The notes beneath the pieces were generated by a model. The model saw only the letters and a list, made by a program, of their open reading frames with translations, was not told where the DNA came from and searched no databases. Positions 55,876 to 64,000 of a DNA stretch of 64,000 nt are shown piece after piece (positions within the stretch are counted from its first letter, which is position 1; every line of letters starts with the position of its first letter). Location of the stretch: NCBI RefSeq assembly GCF_034006335.1, contig NZ_JAWDIQ010000002.1; one strand, given 5' to 3'. A program made the position numbers and the translations under genes. The DNA comes from Paracerasibacillus soli. GTDB taxonomy: Bacteria > Bacillota > Bacilli > Bacillales > Amphibacillaceae.

Positions 55876-57369
55876 CTTGTAAACTACCTGTTTTCATTAA
55901 TCCGAGAGCCTGCGACGTATCCTCATTAATTTCACGGAAAAGTTCTGGTTCTTCTCCAAGTGAAATGCCATAAGAAGGAACCATCTCTCTTATCTTTTCT
56001 TCCCATTCATCTATATGTTCCGGAAACATTTCTCTAAAACTTCTAACATGACATGAACTGCTGTGGAAGCACCCGGTGATGCGCCAAGTAATGCAGCAAC
56101 TGAGCCGTCCTCACTACTGACAACTTCTGTACCAAACTGTAGTGTTCCATAACCAGTTTCTGTATCTTTAATTACTTGTACTCGCTGACCTGCCACAACA
56201 ATATCCCAATCCTCGGCTTTCGCATTTGGAACAAACTGACGCAGTTCTTCTATACGTTTTTCATTTGATAGTAGTACCTGTTGGATGAGATATTTTGTTA
56301 GTTTCATTTCCTTTGCGCCTGCCGCCAACATCGTAAGCATATTATTTGGCTTTACCGAACTAATTAAGTCGAAGTTTGAACCCGTTTTCAAAAACTTCGG
56401 CGTAAATCCAGCAAACGGACCAAACAATAATGATTTTTTATTATTAATATATCTTGTATCCAGATGTGGCACAGACATTGGTGGTGCGCCTACCGCGGCT
56501 TTACCATACACTTTTGCATGATGGCGCTCTACAATTTCTGGCTTGTTACAAACTAGGAATAATCCGCTTACAGGGAATCCCCCAATATGTTTTGACTCAG
56601 GAATTCCTGTTTTTTGTAATAACGGCAGACTTCCGCCACCTGCACCGATAAAGAGAAATTTTGCGGTATGATGGGAGATTCTACCGCTTTCAACATGCAT
56701 CACTTCAACCTTCCACAAGCCATCATACGTACGCTTAATATCTAGGACCTGATGTTTGTAGTTTAATTCAACATTTTGGCTCTCTAAATGGTCAAACAAC
56801 ATACGTGTTAGTGCCCCAAAATTAACATCTGTTCCAGAGTCAATTTTAGTTGCTGCTATTGGTTCATTTGTTTTACGATCTTCCATAATAAGTGGAATCC
56901 ATTCTTTCAGTTTTTCTGGGTCATCTGAAAATTCCATTCCCTGAAAAAACAGACTCGTTGAAAGTGCTTCCATACGTCTTTTTAAAAATGCTACATTATC
57001 TTGCCCTTGCACGAGACTCATATGTGGTAATGGCATAATAAATTCTTCTGGATTACGTATCAAATTATTTTTTATTAGATAAGACCAGAACTGTTTAGAT
57101 TTGTGGAATTGCTCATTAATTGTAGTTGCCTTCGTAATATCTATCGAGCCATCCGAACCCTCTGGTGTATAATTCAGTTCACATAATGCAGCATGCCCTG
57201 TACCCGCATTATTCCATTCATTTGAACTCTCTTCACCAGCACTTGCTAATTTCTCAAACACCTTAATCTTCCACTCAGGTGCTAACTCCTGCAAAAGCGC
57301 TCCTAAAGTAGCACTCATAATCCCCGCACCGATCAAAATAACATCGGTATTCACTTGTTTGTCACTCAT
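55868..57369 (-). pseudogene. mqo: Malate:quinone oxidoreductase, one frameshift near the C terminus
   Basis: Corrected, this is 500 residues, the usual length of Mqo. It has the FAD motif VILIGAGIMSATLGALLQEL, SNEWNNAGTGHAALCELNYT, FLFIGAGGGSLPLLQKTGIP and LLGASPGASTAVHVMLEVL. The peripheral membrane flavoenzyme oxidises malate to oxaloacetate and feeds electrons to quinone. The frame is lost at about 56021 (TTTT read as TTT), after which HIDEWEEKIREMVPSYG and the native end continue. The break is probably an indel error. Confidence 0.92.
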
Positions 57370-57518
57370 CTCTACCATATCCCTTAACCCATTAATTTAC
57401 AAAAAAGATGTGCCGTTTCCACCTTACATATTTATGTAAAAAAAGGAATGAGCCACATCTCTCTCAAACTATTATAACCCAAAACCCAAAGAACCGCCCT
57501 CTCATTCGACGTGAAAGT

Positions 57519-57590
57519 GAAACATGGGACGGTTCTCATGTTTCATGAGCAAGAGCATGAAACATGAGAACCGTCCCTCTGTGTCATGAT
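57519..57590. repeat. GGGACGGTTCTC/GAGAACCGTCCC repeat, inverted pair
   Basis: TGAAACATGGGACGGTTCTC and, in opposite orientation, ATGAGAACCGTCCC form a long palindromic unit between mqo and the next gene. Confidence 0.82.
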
Positions 57591-57591
57591 T

Positions 57592-58452
57592 TTACTCTCC
57601 AAAAATACCCTTCATTTCTTTTTCAGTTACTGCACGGAAAAATAATGTTTCGTTAGTAGTCCAAAAGGATAAGTCAAAGCCAGTAGTCGCTGTACCAAAG
57701 TCTCCCTTTAGCTTAGTTTGCATCCCGTCTACTACAGTATAGAACTCCACCATATGCCCATCTGTTATCCCATTCAGTTCATATGTTTTTTCTTCGTATG
57801 ATTTATGGTTATCTTTCGTGGCCATAAGTAGTGTAGCCGTTACATCCCCTTCAAGATTGGCTTCATCGACTTTTATGAGCAACTGTAACGACTTATCATC
57901 ATTCGTATAATAATATCCGTACACATTATTAAATTCAGAGAAAAATTTACGTAAACGACTTTTCTCCTTTTCCTCATTTTGATCAATAGCAATTTGCAAT
58001 GCTTCATGTATTGTCATTTCATATTCAGCAAGTTTTTCTTTGTTTACTGCCCTATATAACTTACTATCTTCTTCTCCTTGCTTGTGTATCAGGAGATTCT
58101 CTTCAGACAATGTGGCAACATACGTCACGATTTTTCCACCCTCGTTTGTCTGCCATTCATATCCTGTATCAGTAAATTCACCAGTTAACGGGGACTGTTT
58201 TTCTTCAATATGCGGTAGATCCCTGACATCTTCATCTTCTATTAATACATGCTGATAAAAGGTGCCCTTTACTTTTCCATTCCGACTTGTTAATTCAAAC
58301 CAGTAAAGTATACCGTCTTCACTATATACAAACGCATCTGATTTGTTTAAAGGATCTGATTGATTTTTCACTTCATATATTACCCACCAACACACTATGC
58401 CAATAAGCAGTCCGCCCAGTGCAATTAGCTTCCACCTTTTACGTATCCCCAT
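57592..58452 (-). CDS. Membrane-anchored extracellular protein, unknown
   Basis: This gene encodes about 286 residues with one N-terminal membrane helix (LIALGGLLIGIVCWWVIYEV) and a large extracytoplasmic part rich in acidic and beta-type segments (YSEDGILYWFELTSRNGKVK, GEFTDTGYEWQTNEGG). No catalytic motif stands out. The start at 58452 is chosen for its GAGGGG and AAAAGG upstream and its position before the anchor. I do not recognise a named family. Both sides are occupied by copies of the GGGACGGTTCTC repeat. Confidence 0.65.
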   Translation of the reverse strand: MGIRKRWKLIALGGLLIGIVCWWVIYEVKNQSDPLNKSDAFVYSEDGILYWFELTSRNGKVKGTFYQHVLIEDEDVRDLPHIEEKQSPLTGEFTDTGYEWQTNEGGKIVTYVATLSEENLLIHKQGEEDSKLYRAVNKEKLAEYEMTIHEALQIAIDQNEEKEKSRLRKFFSEFNNVYGYYYTNDDKSLQLLIKVDEANLEGDVTATLLMATKDNHKSYEEKTYELNGITDGHMVEFYTVVDGMQTKLKGDFGTATTGFDLSFWTTNETLFFRAVTEKEMKGIFGE

Positions 58453-58548
58453 TGTCCTTTTCCCCTCAACCACATATTTTTACAACAAAATTAAAATTGG
58501 GCCCTTACCATTTTATTTAACTAACCCCTATTTAATACCCACATTTTT

Positions 58549-58603
58549 GTGAAACATGGGGACGGTTCTCCCGTTTCACGCAGGTAAAAGTGAGACATCA
58601 GAA
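58549..58603. repeat. GGGACGGTTCTC repeat copy, cut by the IS3 element
   Basis: GTGAAACATGGGGACGGTTC runs into GTGAGACATCAGAA, where the IS3 left end begins. The equivalent copy at 60977 continues with AACCGTCCC at that point. Confidence 0.7.
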
Positions 58604-58628
58604 TGATGTGACCCTCATAAGTTGGAGT

Positions 58629-59535
58629 TTATATTAAGCAGCTAATTGGCTGATGTGTAGACGATATTGTATCGGACTCATACCAGCCAGTTTTTGCTTT
58701 TATTCGTTTGTTATTATAGTAATTGATATATCTTTCAATTTTGGCTTTTAGTTCTTCAAATGAACATTGTGCTTCTCCATGATACATCTCTTGTTTTAGT
58801 AAACCAAAAAAGTTTTCCATTGGTGAATTATCTAAACAGTTTCCTTTTCTTGACATGCTTTGAAAAACCTTATTATTTTTAAGTGTCTTTACCCATTTTT
58901 TATGTTGGTAATGCCATCCTTGGTCAGAGTGGATAGTGGTTCTATACTTTGTATCTTTTACTATTTCAATAGCTTCCTTCAAGGGGCCCATCGCAAGTTC
59001 TAAATTTGGGCGCTTACTTATCCCAAATGAAATAATTTCTCCATTAAACATATCTAAAATCGGATTTAAATATAATTTAATTCCATCAGAACATTTAAAT
59101 TCTGTGATATCTGTTGTTAATTTTTGATGAGGCACATTTGTTTGAAAGCGGCGGCTTATACGGTTTTTCGCAACCTTCCCAACTGAGCCTTTATAAGAAC
59201 TGTATTTACGTGTTTTTCTCCAGAATTTATTCCCTTTAAGTCCGAGTTTCCTCATAAGACGCTGAACCTTCTTATGATTCACTTTATGACCCTGATTTCT
59301 CAATTCTAGACAAATACGACGGTAGCCATAATTTCCGTTATTTTCATTGAATATGGATTGGATAAGCTCTTCTAGTGTCTGATCTGGGTTTGCTTTTCTC
59401 ATCATTTTTATATGATAATGATAGGAAGATTCAGGAATACCCACTACGCATAAAACATCTTTTAATTTGAATGTTTCTTTGAGTTCGAATGATAACGCTG
59501 CTTGTGCTTTTCGAGATAGCCTTCCGGATCCATCT
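58629..59535 (-). pseudogene. IS3 transposase OrfB with a C-terminal frameshift
   Basis: The DDE integrase domain is clear: TTDITEFKCSDGIKLYLNPI with the first Asp, IHSDQGWHYQ with the second, and NCLDNSPMENFFGLLKQEM with the Glu. The upstream HTH_21 part is LEELIQSIFNENNGNYGYRR. The frame joins orfA by a -1 shift near CGAAAAGC (59515), the normal IS3 way of making OrfAB. An extra A near 58696 replaces the expected ending ...LAGMSPIQYRLHISQLAA by another frame. Confidence 0.85.
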
Positions 59536-60033
59536 GAAAAGCTCGCAACTTTTTTAGATATTCTACTTCTAAACGTAAGAGTTCATTTTCTCTTTCTAAT
59601 CTTTGTTGGTATGTTATTTCATTTTCTTTTCCTTTTTTGTTTTGTTTATTCTTTGATGTATCTGGCATAGAAGACCATCCTTTCGATTCAGAGCTCCAGC
59701 ACCACCCTCACGAAAAGCTTTCTTCCATGAAGATATTATAGTGGTATTTTTCAATCCAAAGTGAAGGGCTGTTTCCATCTCTGAAGAACCAGTTCTCTCT
59801 ATAAATTTTAATACATCAAGTTTCAATTGAACAGAATAAGTTTCGTTATGCTTCTTACTTTTAAGTCCTTCCACACCATACTTCTCATATAATTTAATCC
59901 ATCTATCCACCTGTGATTTTGATTGTACACCATGTTTCTTAGCCAAACGTCTAACCCCTAGGCTACCTTCTTGATACTCTTTTACTACCTTTAACTTTAA
60001 ACTGTCACTGTATTTCTTGACCAAAATATACAC
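59462..60033 (-). pseudogene. IS3 transposase OrfA, one frameshift
   Basis: Joined, this is about 190 residues: two helix-turn-helix segments (GSLGVRRLAKKHGVQSKSQV and SEMETALHFGLKNTTIISSW) and a leucine-zipper-like tail (QQRLERENELLRLEVEYLKK). The frame is lost near 59687 (AAA read as AA). OrfA binds the element's ends, and the frameshifted OrfAB fusion is the transposase. Confidence 0.83.
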
Positions 60034-60105
60034 CCCAAAAGTTAATTATTTTCACTCTAACTATTGGGGTGCACTACATTCTCATGTTGCATTTTTCACT
60101 TTACG

Positions 60106-60170
60106 TGAAACACGAGAACCGTCCCCATGTTTCATTAAACACGAGAACCGTCCCCATGTTTCATTTCTGT
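60106..60170. repeat. GAGAACCGTCCC repeat, two tandem copies
   Basis: Two tandem units of ACACGAGAACCGTCCCCATG followed by TTTCA lie to the right of the IS3 element. Confidence 0.82.
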
Positions 60171-60180
60171 TTCAAAAATA

Positions 60181-60203
60181 GGGTAAGCATGAATAGCTTA
60201 CCC
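60181..60203 (-). terminator. Terminator of the nitroreductase gene
   Basis: GGGTAAGC pairs with GCTTACCC, followed by TATTTTTG on the minus strand. Confidence 0.8.
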
Positions 60204-60224
60204 TTACATTTGGCTGCGAACCGT

Positions 60225-60906
60225 TTATATCCATTTCACTAATTTTTCTACTGACTTTCTTGTCTTTGGACGTTTGGGATCTTCTTTACGATATCCAAAT
60301 GCGGCTAATACAGAAGCAGAGTATGCGCTGTCTTCAAGTAATCCTTCCTTTTCAAGTAAAGCGTCTAATTTATCCGCATAAAAACCTTCCATCGGCGTGG
60401 AGTCAATTCCAATCATGGCTGCGGCAGTGAGCATATTTCCTAACGCAATATATGTTTGCTTCGCAGACCAGTCATCTAACGTTCGGCTGTTGTCTAATAT
60501 ATTTCTGCCCTCTTGGAAATGTTTATATTGCTCACTAATCATTGCTAACATATCTTCCGGAAAATGCTGAACTGTTTTCATATGGTCTAATAAATATTCA
60601 GAATCATAACGGACTCCTTTACGTGCAAGTATAACAACAAAGTGACTAGCGGTTTTAAGCTTTTCAACAGCTCCTGGCGCCACATCCATCATCTTTTCTC
60701 TTAAGACTGGATCTTGGATCACTAAGAATTTCCATGGTTCTGATCCTAATGAGCTTGGTGATAGCCGACCGGCTTCAATAATATAATCGAAATCAGCATC
60801 CGATATTTTACGATCCTTATCATATTCCTTTGTTGCATGCCGATGATTCATCGCGTTTAAAACTAGCTCTTTTTATCTGCCCCTTATCCAGTGTCTGATT
60901 TAACAT
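60225..60906 (-). pseudogene. Nitroreductase-family flavoprotein, frameshift near the N terminus
   Basis: This is about 227 residues of an FMN-dependent NAD(P)H oxidoreductase: AMNHRHATKEYDKDRKISDA, the FMN-binding RLSPSSLGSEPWKFLVIQDP, and ALGNMLTAAAMIGIDSTPME. Family members reduce nitroaromatics, quinones or flavins. The first 18 codons (MLNQTLDKGQIKKELVLNAM after correction) are out of frame because an A6 run near 60874 is read as A5. Translation from the internal ATG at 60851 remains possible but lacks a ribosome binding site. Confidence 0.85.
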
Positions 60907-60976
60907 ATCAATACCCCACCCCTTCTATGTATATCATGATTATTTCCCCAAATATAGTCAAGCACCATGAAGGCGG

Positions 60977-61046
60977 TGAAACACGGGACGGTTCTCCTGT
61001 TTCACACAGGTAAAAGTGAGACATCAGAACCGTCCCTCTGCTTCAT
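60977..61046. repeat. GGGACGGTTCTC/GAACCGTCCC repeat, inverted pair
   Basis: GTGAAACACGGGACGGTTC and AGACATCAGAACCGTCCC form one unit that runs up to the stop of the acetyltransferase gene. Confidence 0.82.
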
Positions 61047-61498
61047 GTCAATGTCAATTCCATCACGTGGCCAGCAATGACTTCGGTGTCATCTATATCG
61101 CCATTAAAACGGAAGCCTAGTTTTTCATACATTCGAATTGCTACTTTGTTCTCTAATACAACACTAAGGTATATACGATTACACGGATATAATTCCTTTA
61201 TTTCACGGATAAGCATTGGGAGAAACTGTTTTGCATAACCTTTTCCTTGATACGTAATATCAATCATAAAACGATCTAACCATACTGTCTTTTCTTTATC
61301 CGAAAAGGCGCCGTACATCGCATAGCCAATCAACGTATCACCCGCATACAATGCTCTTGATTTCCAATAGGTTTCAAAAGCCGACTGGGCGATTGAGTAT
61401 AAATTGCTCTCAATATAATCACTTTGTTCATGCGCAACCTTTAACGCAGCTACTTGGCGCCAATTATCCTTATTTACATCTTTTATCACAAGCTTCAT
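61043..61498 (-). CDS. GNAT-family N-acetyltransferase
   Basis: This gene encodes 151 residues with the acetyl-CoA loop DITYQGKGYAKQFLP near residue 90 and IYLSVVLENKVAIRMYEKLG near 115, including the typical Asn and Tyr. It resembles SpeG/spermidine-type acetyltransferases in layout (VIKDVNKDNWRQVAALKV at the start). The acceptor is unknown. A longer frame to 61576 exists, but it runs into the dispersed repeat; the ATG at 61498 fits the family start. Confidence 0.85.
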   Translation of the reverse strand: MKLVIKDVNKDNWRQVAALKVAHEQSDYIESNLYSIAQSAFETYWKSRALYAGDTLIGYAMYGAFSDKEKTVWLDRFMIDITYQGKGYAKQFLPMLIREIKELYPCNRIYLSVVLENKVAIRMYEKLGFRFNGDIDDTEVIAGHVMELTLT

Positions 61499-61559
61499 GA
61501 TTTCACGTACCCTTCTAATTAAGCATAGGGAAGCATAAAGCAGGCAAACCGCTGACCTG

Positions 61560-61600
61560 TGCTTCATGTGAAACACAAGAACCGTCCCTATGTTTCACAA
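61560..61600. repeat. AAGAACCGTCCC repeat copy
   Basis: TGTGAAACACAAGAACCGTC continues CCTATGTTTCAC; it is a short unit of the same family. Confidence 0.78.
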
Positions 61601-61708
61601 AAATTATATGCTCTTTGCGGTCCTGCCGTCAATGCAGGGAGGTTGGTCTATTGTTTCAGAAAGGGGGATGAAGCAGGAGAGCCTTCTCTCCGTTGCACCC
61701 ACGCTGAA

Positions 61709-61740
61709 CATGAAACACGAGAACCGTCCCCGCGTTGCAC
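61709..61740. repeat. GAGAACCGTCCC repeat copy
   Basis: ATGAAACACGAGAACCGTCC continues CCGCGTTGCAC; it lies immediately upstream of the penicillin-binding protein promoter. Confidence 0.78.
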
Positions 61741-61745
61741 CCGCG

Positions 61746-61775
61746 TTGCACTCTTTGTTGAATGTGTGCTATAAT
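61746..61775 (+). promoter_or_regulatory. Promoter of the penicillin-binding protein gene
   Basis: TTGCAC and TATAAT are separated by 18 bases, directly ahead of the two mec/bla-type dyads. Confidence 0.7.
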
Positions 61776-61782
61776 ATTTTCA

Positions 61783-61802
61783 ATTACTACACGTGTAGTA
61801 AT
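61783..61802. promoter_or_regulatory. BlaI/MecI-type operator 1
   Basis: ATTACTACACGTGTAGTAAT is a perfect 20-bp palindrome with the TACTACA/TGTAGTA core recognised by BlaI/MecI repressors. It follows the -10 box by seven bases. Confidence 0.8.
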
Positions 61803-61811
61803 ATCTAAAAT

Positions 61812-61825
61812 ACTACATGTGTAGT
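61812..61825. promoter_or_regulatory. BlaI/MecI-type operator 2
   Basis: ACTACA-TG-TGTAGT is a second dyad of the same type, 10 bases after the first. Confidence 0.78.
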
Positions 61826-61844
61826 TTATGGGGAGTGAATTATT

Positions 61845-63883
61845 TTGAACAGTAGATTTGAAAGCAAAAGAGAAGAGCTAAGTTTCCCTATATTTTGCTT
61901 CTTACTTTCATCATACTAGTCGGATTTACGAGCTTTGGATATTTCCGCTTCATGCAGCAAAACGATCGTAATCAAATGAAGGAAGTCGCAAATACCTTCA
62001 TTCACATATTAGAAAATAAAAATTACCAAAAGTTAGGGACATTCTTGATGAACAATCCTACACTTCTTTGGATTATTCATTAGATACAGTGATAGAGAAA
62101 TATGAAAACATCTTTAATGGGATTCAAATTAACCAAGTACATGCATCCAACGTAACATTAAGCGAAATAAACGACGATGAACAAGATTTCTCATTTCAGT
62201 TAAGCTTCACGACACCTTTAGGTAAATTAGAAAACTTACAGTATCACACCAAAATAGTAAAGACCGGGGATCATTTTCAAATGAAATGGGATCCTTCTCT
62301 CATCTTACCTGGGATGGAAGGAAAAGATAAGGTCTCTTTTCGCAGGTTGAAAGCGGAACGAGGGGAAATCAAAGATCGACTTGGCAATGGATTAGCAGTA
62401 AATCAAGACTTTATATCAATAGGAGTTGTGCCAAAGGAATTAGGTCAAGGTGATGAAGAGAAAAAAGGCTTCATGAAATTAGTAAACAATTTAACATACC
62501 CGTCGATGAAATTAACCAAAAGTTAGCGCAGGGGTGGGTAAAAGATGATGTATTCGTTCCCTTAAAAATAACGGAAAACAAACCAGCCAAAGAAGTACCT
62601 GGTATTTTCTATCAAACGAAAAAAATTCGTTATTACCCGCTAAAGGAAGCAGCTGCACACCTTATTGGATATACAGGAAAAGTAACAAAGGAAGATTTGG
62701 ATAAACATCCGAACTTAGCCGAAGGAGACATCATTGGAAAAGCCGGATTAGAAAGAGCTTTAGATAAGGAGCTACGTGGTATAGATGGTGGAGAAATTTA
62801 CATTGTCGATCAAGATGGGAATAAAAAACACGCCATACAAACACAGGAGAAAGTGGATGGAGAAGATATCCAATTAACCCTTGATACGTATGTCCAAAAG
62901 GAAGCATTCGATACTTTTAAAGGCAAGGCTGGCTCTACCGTAGTAATGGACCCTAAAGAAGGCGGTTTATATGCTGTAGTGAGCTCTCCATCATTTGATC
63001 CGAATAAAATGGCTCAAGGCATATCCCAAGAGGACTATAACGACTATGCGGAGGATCCTCATAAGCCGTTTATTGCAAGATACGCTGTACGTTATGCACC
63101 TGGTTCCACCTTTAAAGCTATTACAGCTAGCATTGGTCTTGATGCCAACATAACTTATCCAGACAAGACAAGAGAAATACATGGCCTAAGTTGGAAAAAA
63201 GATCAATCATGGGGAGGTTATTCCGTAACTCGCGTATCAGATGTAACCCATGTTGATATGCGAAAAGCGCTCATTTACTCCGACAATATTTACTTTGCGC
63301 AAGAAGCTTTAGAAATGGGAGAAAAGAAATTTAGAGACGGTTTGAAAAACTTCCTATTGGGGAGAAACTCGACTTACCAATAGCAATGGAACCAGCCCAA
63401 ATTTCCAATAAATCAACGTTTGGTTCAGACATTCTTTTAGCAGATACGGGATATGGTCAAGGAGAATTATTAATTTCACCCATTCAGCAAGCTGTCATGT
63501 ATTCCGTCTTTCAAAATAAAGGAGAAATGGTTTATCCAACATTACTAGCGAATAAAGAGAAACCTAAAACAAAAACAGCCATCGCTACCACAACTGCAAA
63601 TGAAATGAAAAGTCGTTTGAAAGAAGTCGTTAGCAATCCTAGTGGGACAGCACATCTTTTATCTCATTCGCAATATACGTTAGCTGCCAAAACCGGTACA
63701 GCTGAAATAAAAATGCAACAAGGCAAAAAGGGTGTTGAGAATAGTTTTTTACTTGCCTTTGAACCAGAACAGGACAGTTTCCTTCTTCTTTCACTTGTAG
63801 AAGATTATTCGCCAGGAAGCTCTGCTACTCAGTTAAACAAAACATTTATTGATGATTTATACGGATATCTTCAAAAACGATAA
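61845..63883 (+). pseudogene. PBP2a/PBP3-like class B penicillin-binding protein, several frameshifts
   Basis: Joined, this is about 679 residues, the length of MecA and Bacillus PbpC. It has an N-terminal membrane anchor (LLTFIILVGFTSFGYFRFMQ), an NTF2-like MecA_N domain (NQMKEVANTFIHILENKNYQ), a dimerisation domain (LKAERGEIKDRLGNGLAVNQ) and a transpeptidase domain with SxxK in APGSTFKAI, SxN in YSDNI and KTG in AAKTGTAE. It cross-links peptidoglycan outside the membrane. Breaks lie near 61890, 62075, 62510 and 63375, all with conserved sequence continuing. The TTG at 61845 has GGGGAG nine bases upstream. Two BlaI/MecI-type operators control it. Confidence 0.88.
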
Positions 63884-64000
63884 CGCTACATTACGTAGTT
63901 CGTTGTACAAAGTGTCCATACGCAAGTTTTTTATCGCAAGATTACGTGAAAGATCAGAGCTGTGGGGATTTGCACACCGCAATTCAATTCCCCCCCTCTG

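Larger units (their letters stand above)
58604..60078 (-). mobile_element. IS3-family insertion sequence (IS150-like)
   Basis: The element is about 1.47 kb, bounded by TGATGTGACCCTCATAAGTT on the left and TGTAGTGCACCCCAATAGTT (read inwards) on the right, and carries orfA and orfB. It lies within the GGGACGGTTCTC repeat area. Flanking target duplication could not be recognised. Confidence 0.82.

Noticed and set aside
59462..59535. OrfA/OrfB frame change as a mutation
   Set aside because: A -1 shift at an A-rich slip site is the normal expression mode of IS3 elements, so this junction is not counted among the errors.
63884..64000. Possible gene start at the right edge
   Set aside because: The last 117 bases contain no start codon with a ribosome binding site and no recognisable coding sequence.

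Overview
The window is low-GC DNA of a spore-former-type Bacillaceae (Oceanobacillus/Virgibacillus/Lentibacillus-like by protein style). Supporting signs are strong AGGAGG ribosome binding sites, CsrA just upstream of flagellin, preQ1-II control of queT, CstR-type sulfur genes, a GapN-type dehydrogenase and IS21 and IS3 elements. No rRNA, tRNA or CRISPR array was seen. Many conserved genes are broken by one missing or extra base, mostly inside short homopolymers. Much of this looks like residual assembly indels, so most 'pseudogene' entries outside the island may be intact genes in the cell.

Left part (1-18.4 kb): the end of a branched-chain amino acid carrier, an acyl-CoA ligase/thioesterase pair, a TDT-family anion exporter, an AzgA-type purine permease, an RND efflux pump with a divergent TetR regulator and its operator, an LprI-type lipoprotein, a cell-wall amidase and a polysaccharide deacetylase, an OmpR/EnvZ-type two-component pair, and a CNNM/CBS membrane protein.

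Flagellin locus (18.8-23.0 kb): csrA, then a flagellin gene (hag) cut by three group I introns, then a convergent free-standing LAGLIDADG endonuclease gene. The cores of all three introns are readable, and the P7 helix covaries between introns. The start of intron 3 encodes a complete alternative flagellin C terminus of exactly the length of the spliced one. This is the most unusual system in the window.

Integrated island (23.36-36.25 kb): a 12.9-kb decayed element bounded by a 16-bp direct repeat. It holds remnants of a conjugation module, an inactivated defence-like cluster (an OLD-type ATPase/TOPRIM nuclease split by an IS21 element, a HEPN-motif protein, and an unknown protein with a nonsense codon), a MITE-like element, an iteron-like array, an excisionase-like gene, an Xre repressor with operators, and a broken tyrosine integrase next to the right repeat.

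Right part (36.3-64 kb): preQ1-II riboswitch and queT, a short-chain dehydrogenase, a DUF2829 (Tad2-like) protein, AhpD-like and metallo-beta-lactamase-fold proteins, two TauE/SafE transporters, class I fructose-bisphosphate aldolase, CarD and MarR with shared operators, UspA, a macrodomain protein, a CstR/rhodanese/CoA-disulfide reductase persulfide cluster with repeated operators, a UvrA-like ABC protein, gapN, mqo, an IS3 element, a nitroreductase, an acetyltransferase and a PBP2a-like penicillin-binding protein behind mec/bla-type operators. Two dispersed palindromic repeat families occupy separate stretches.
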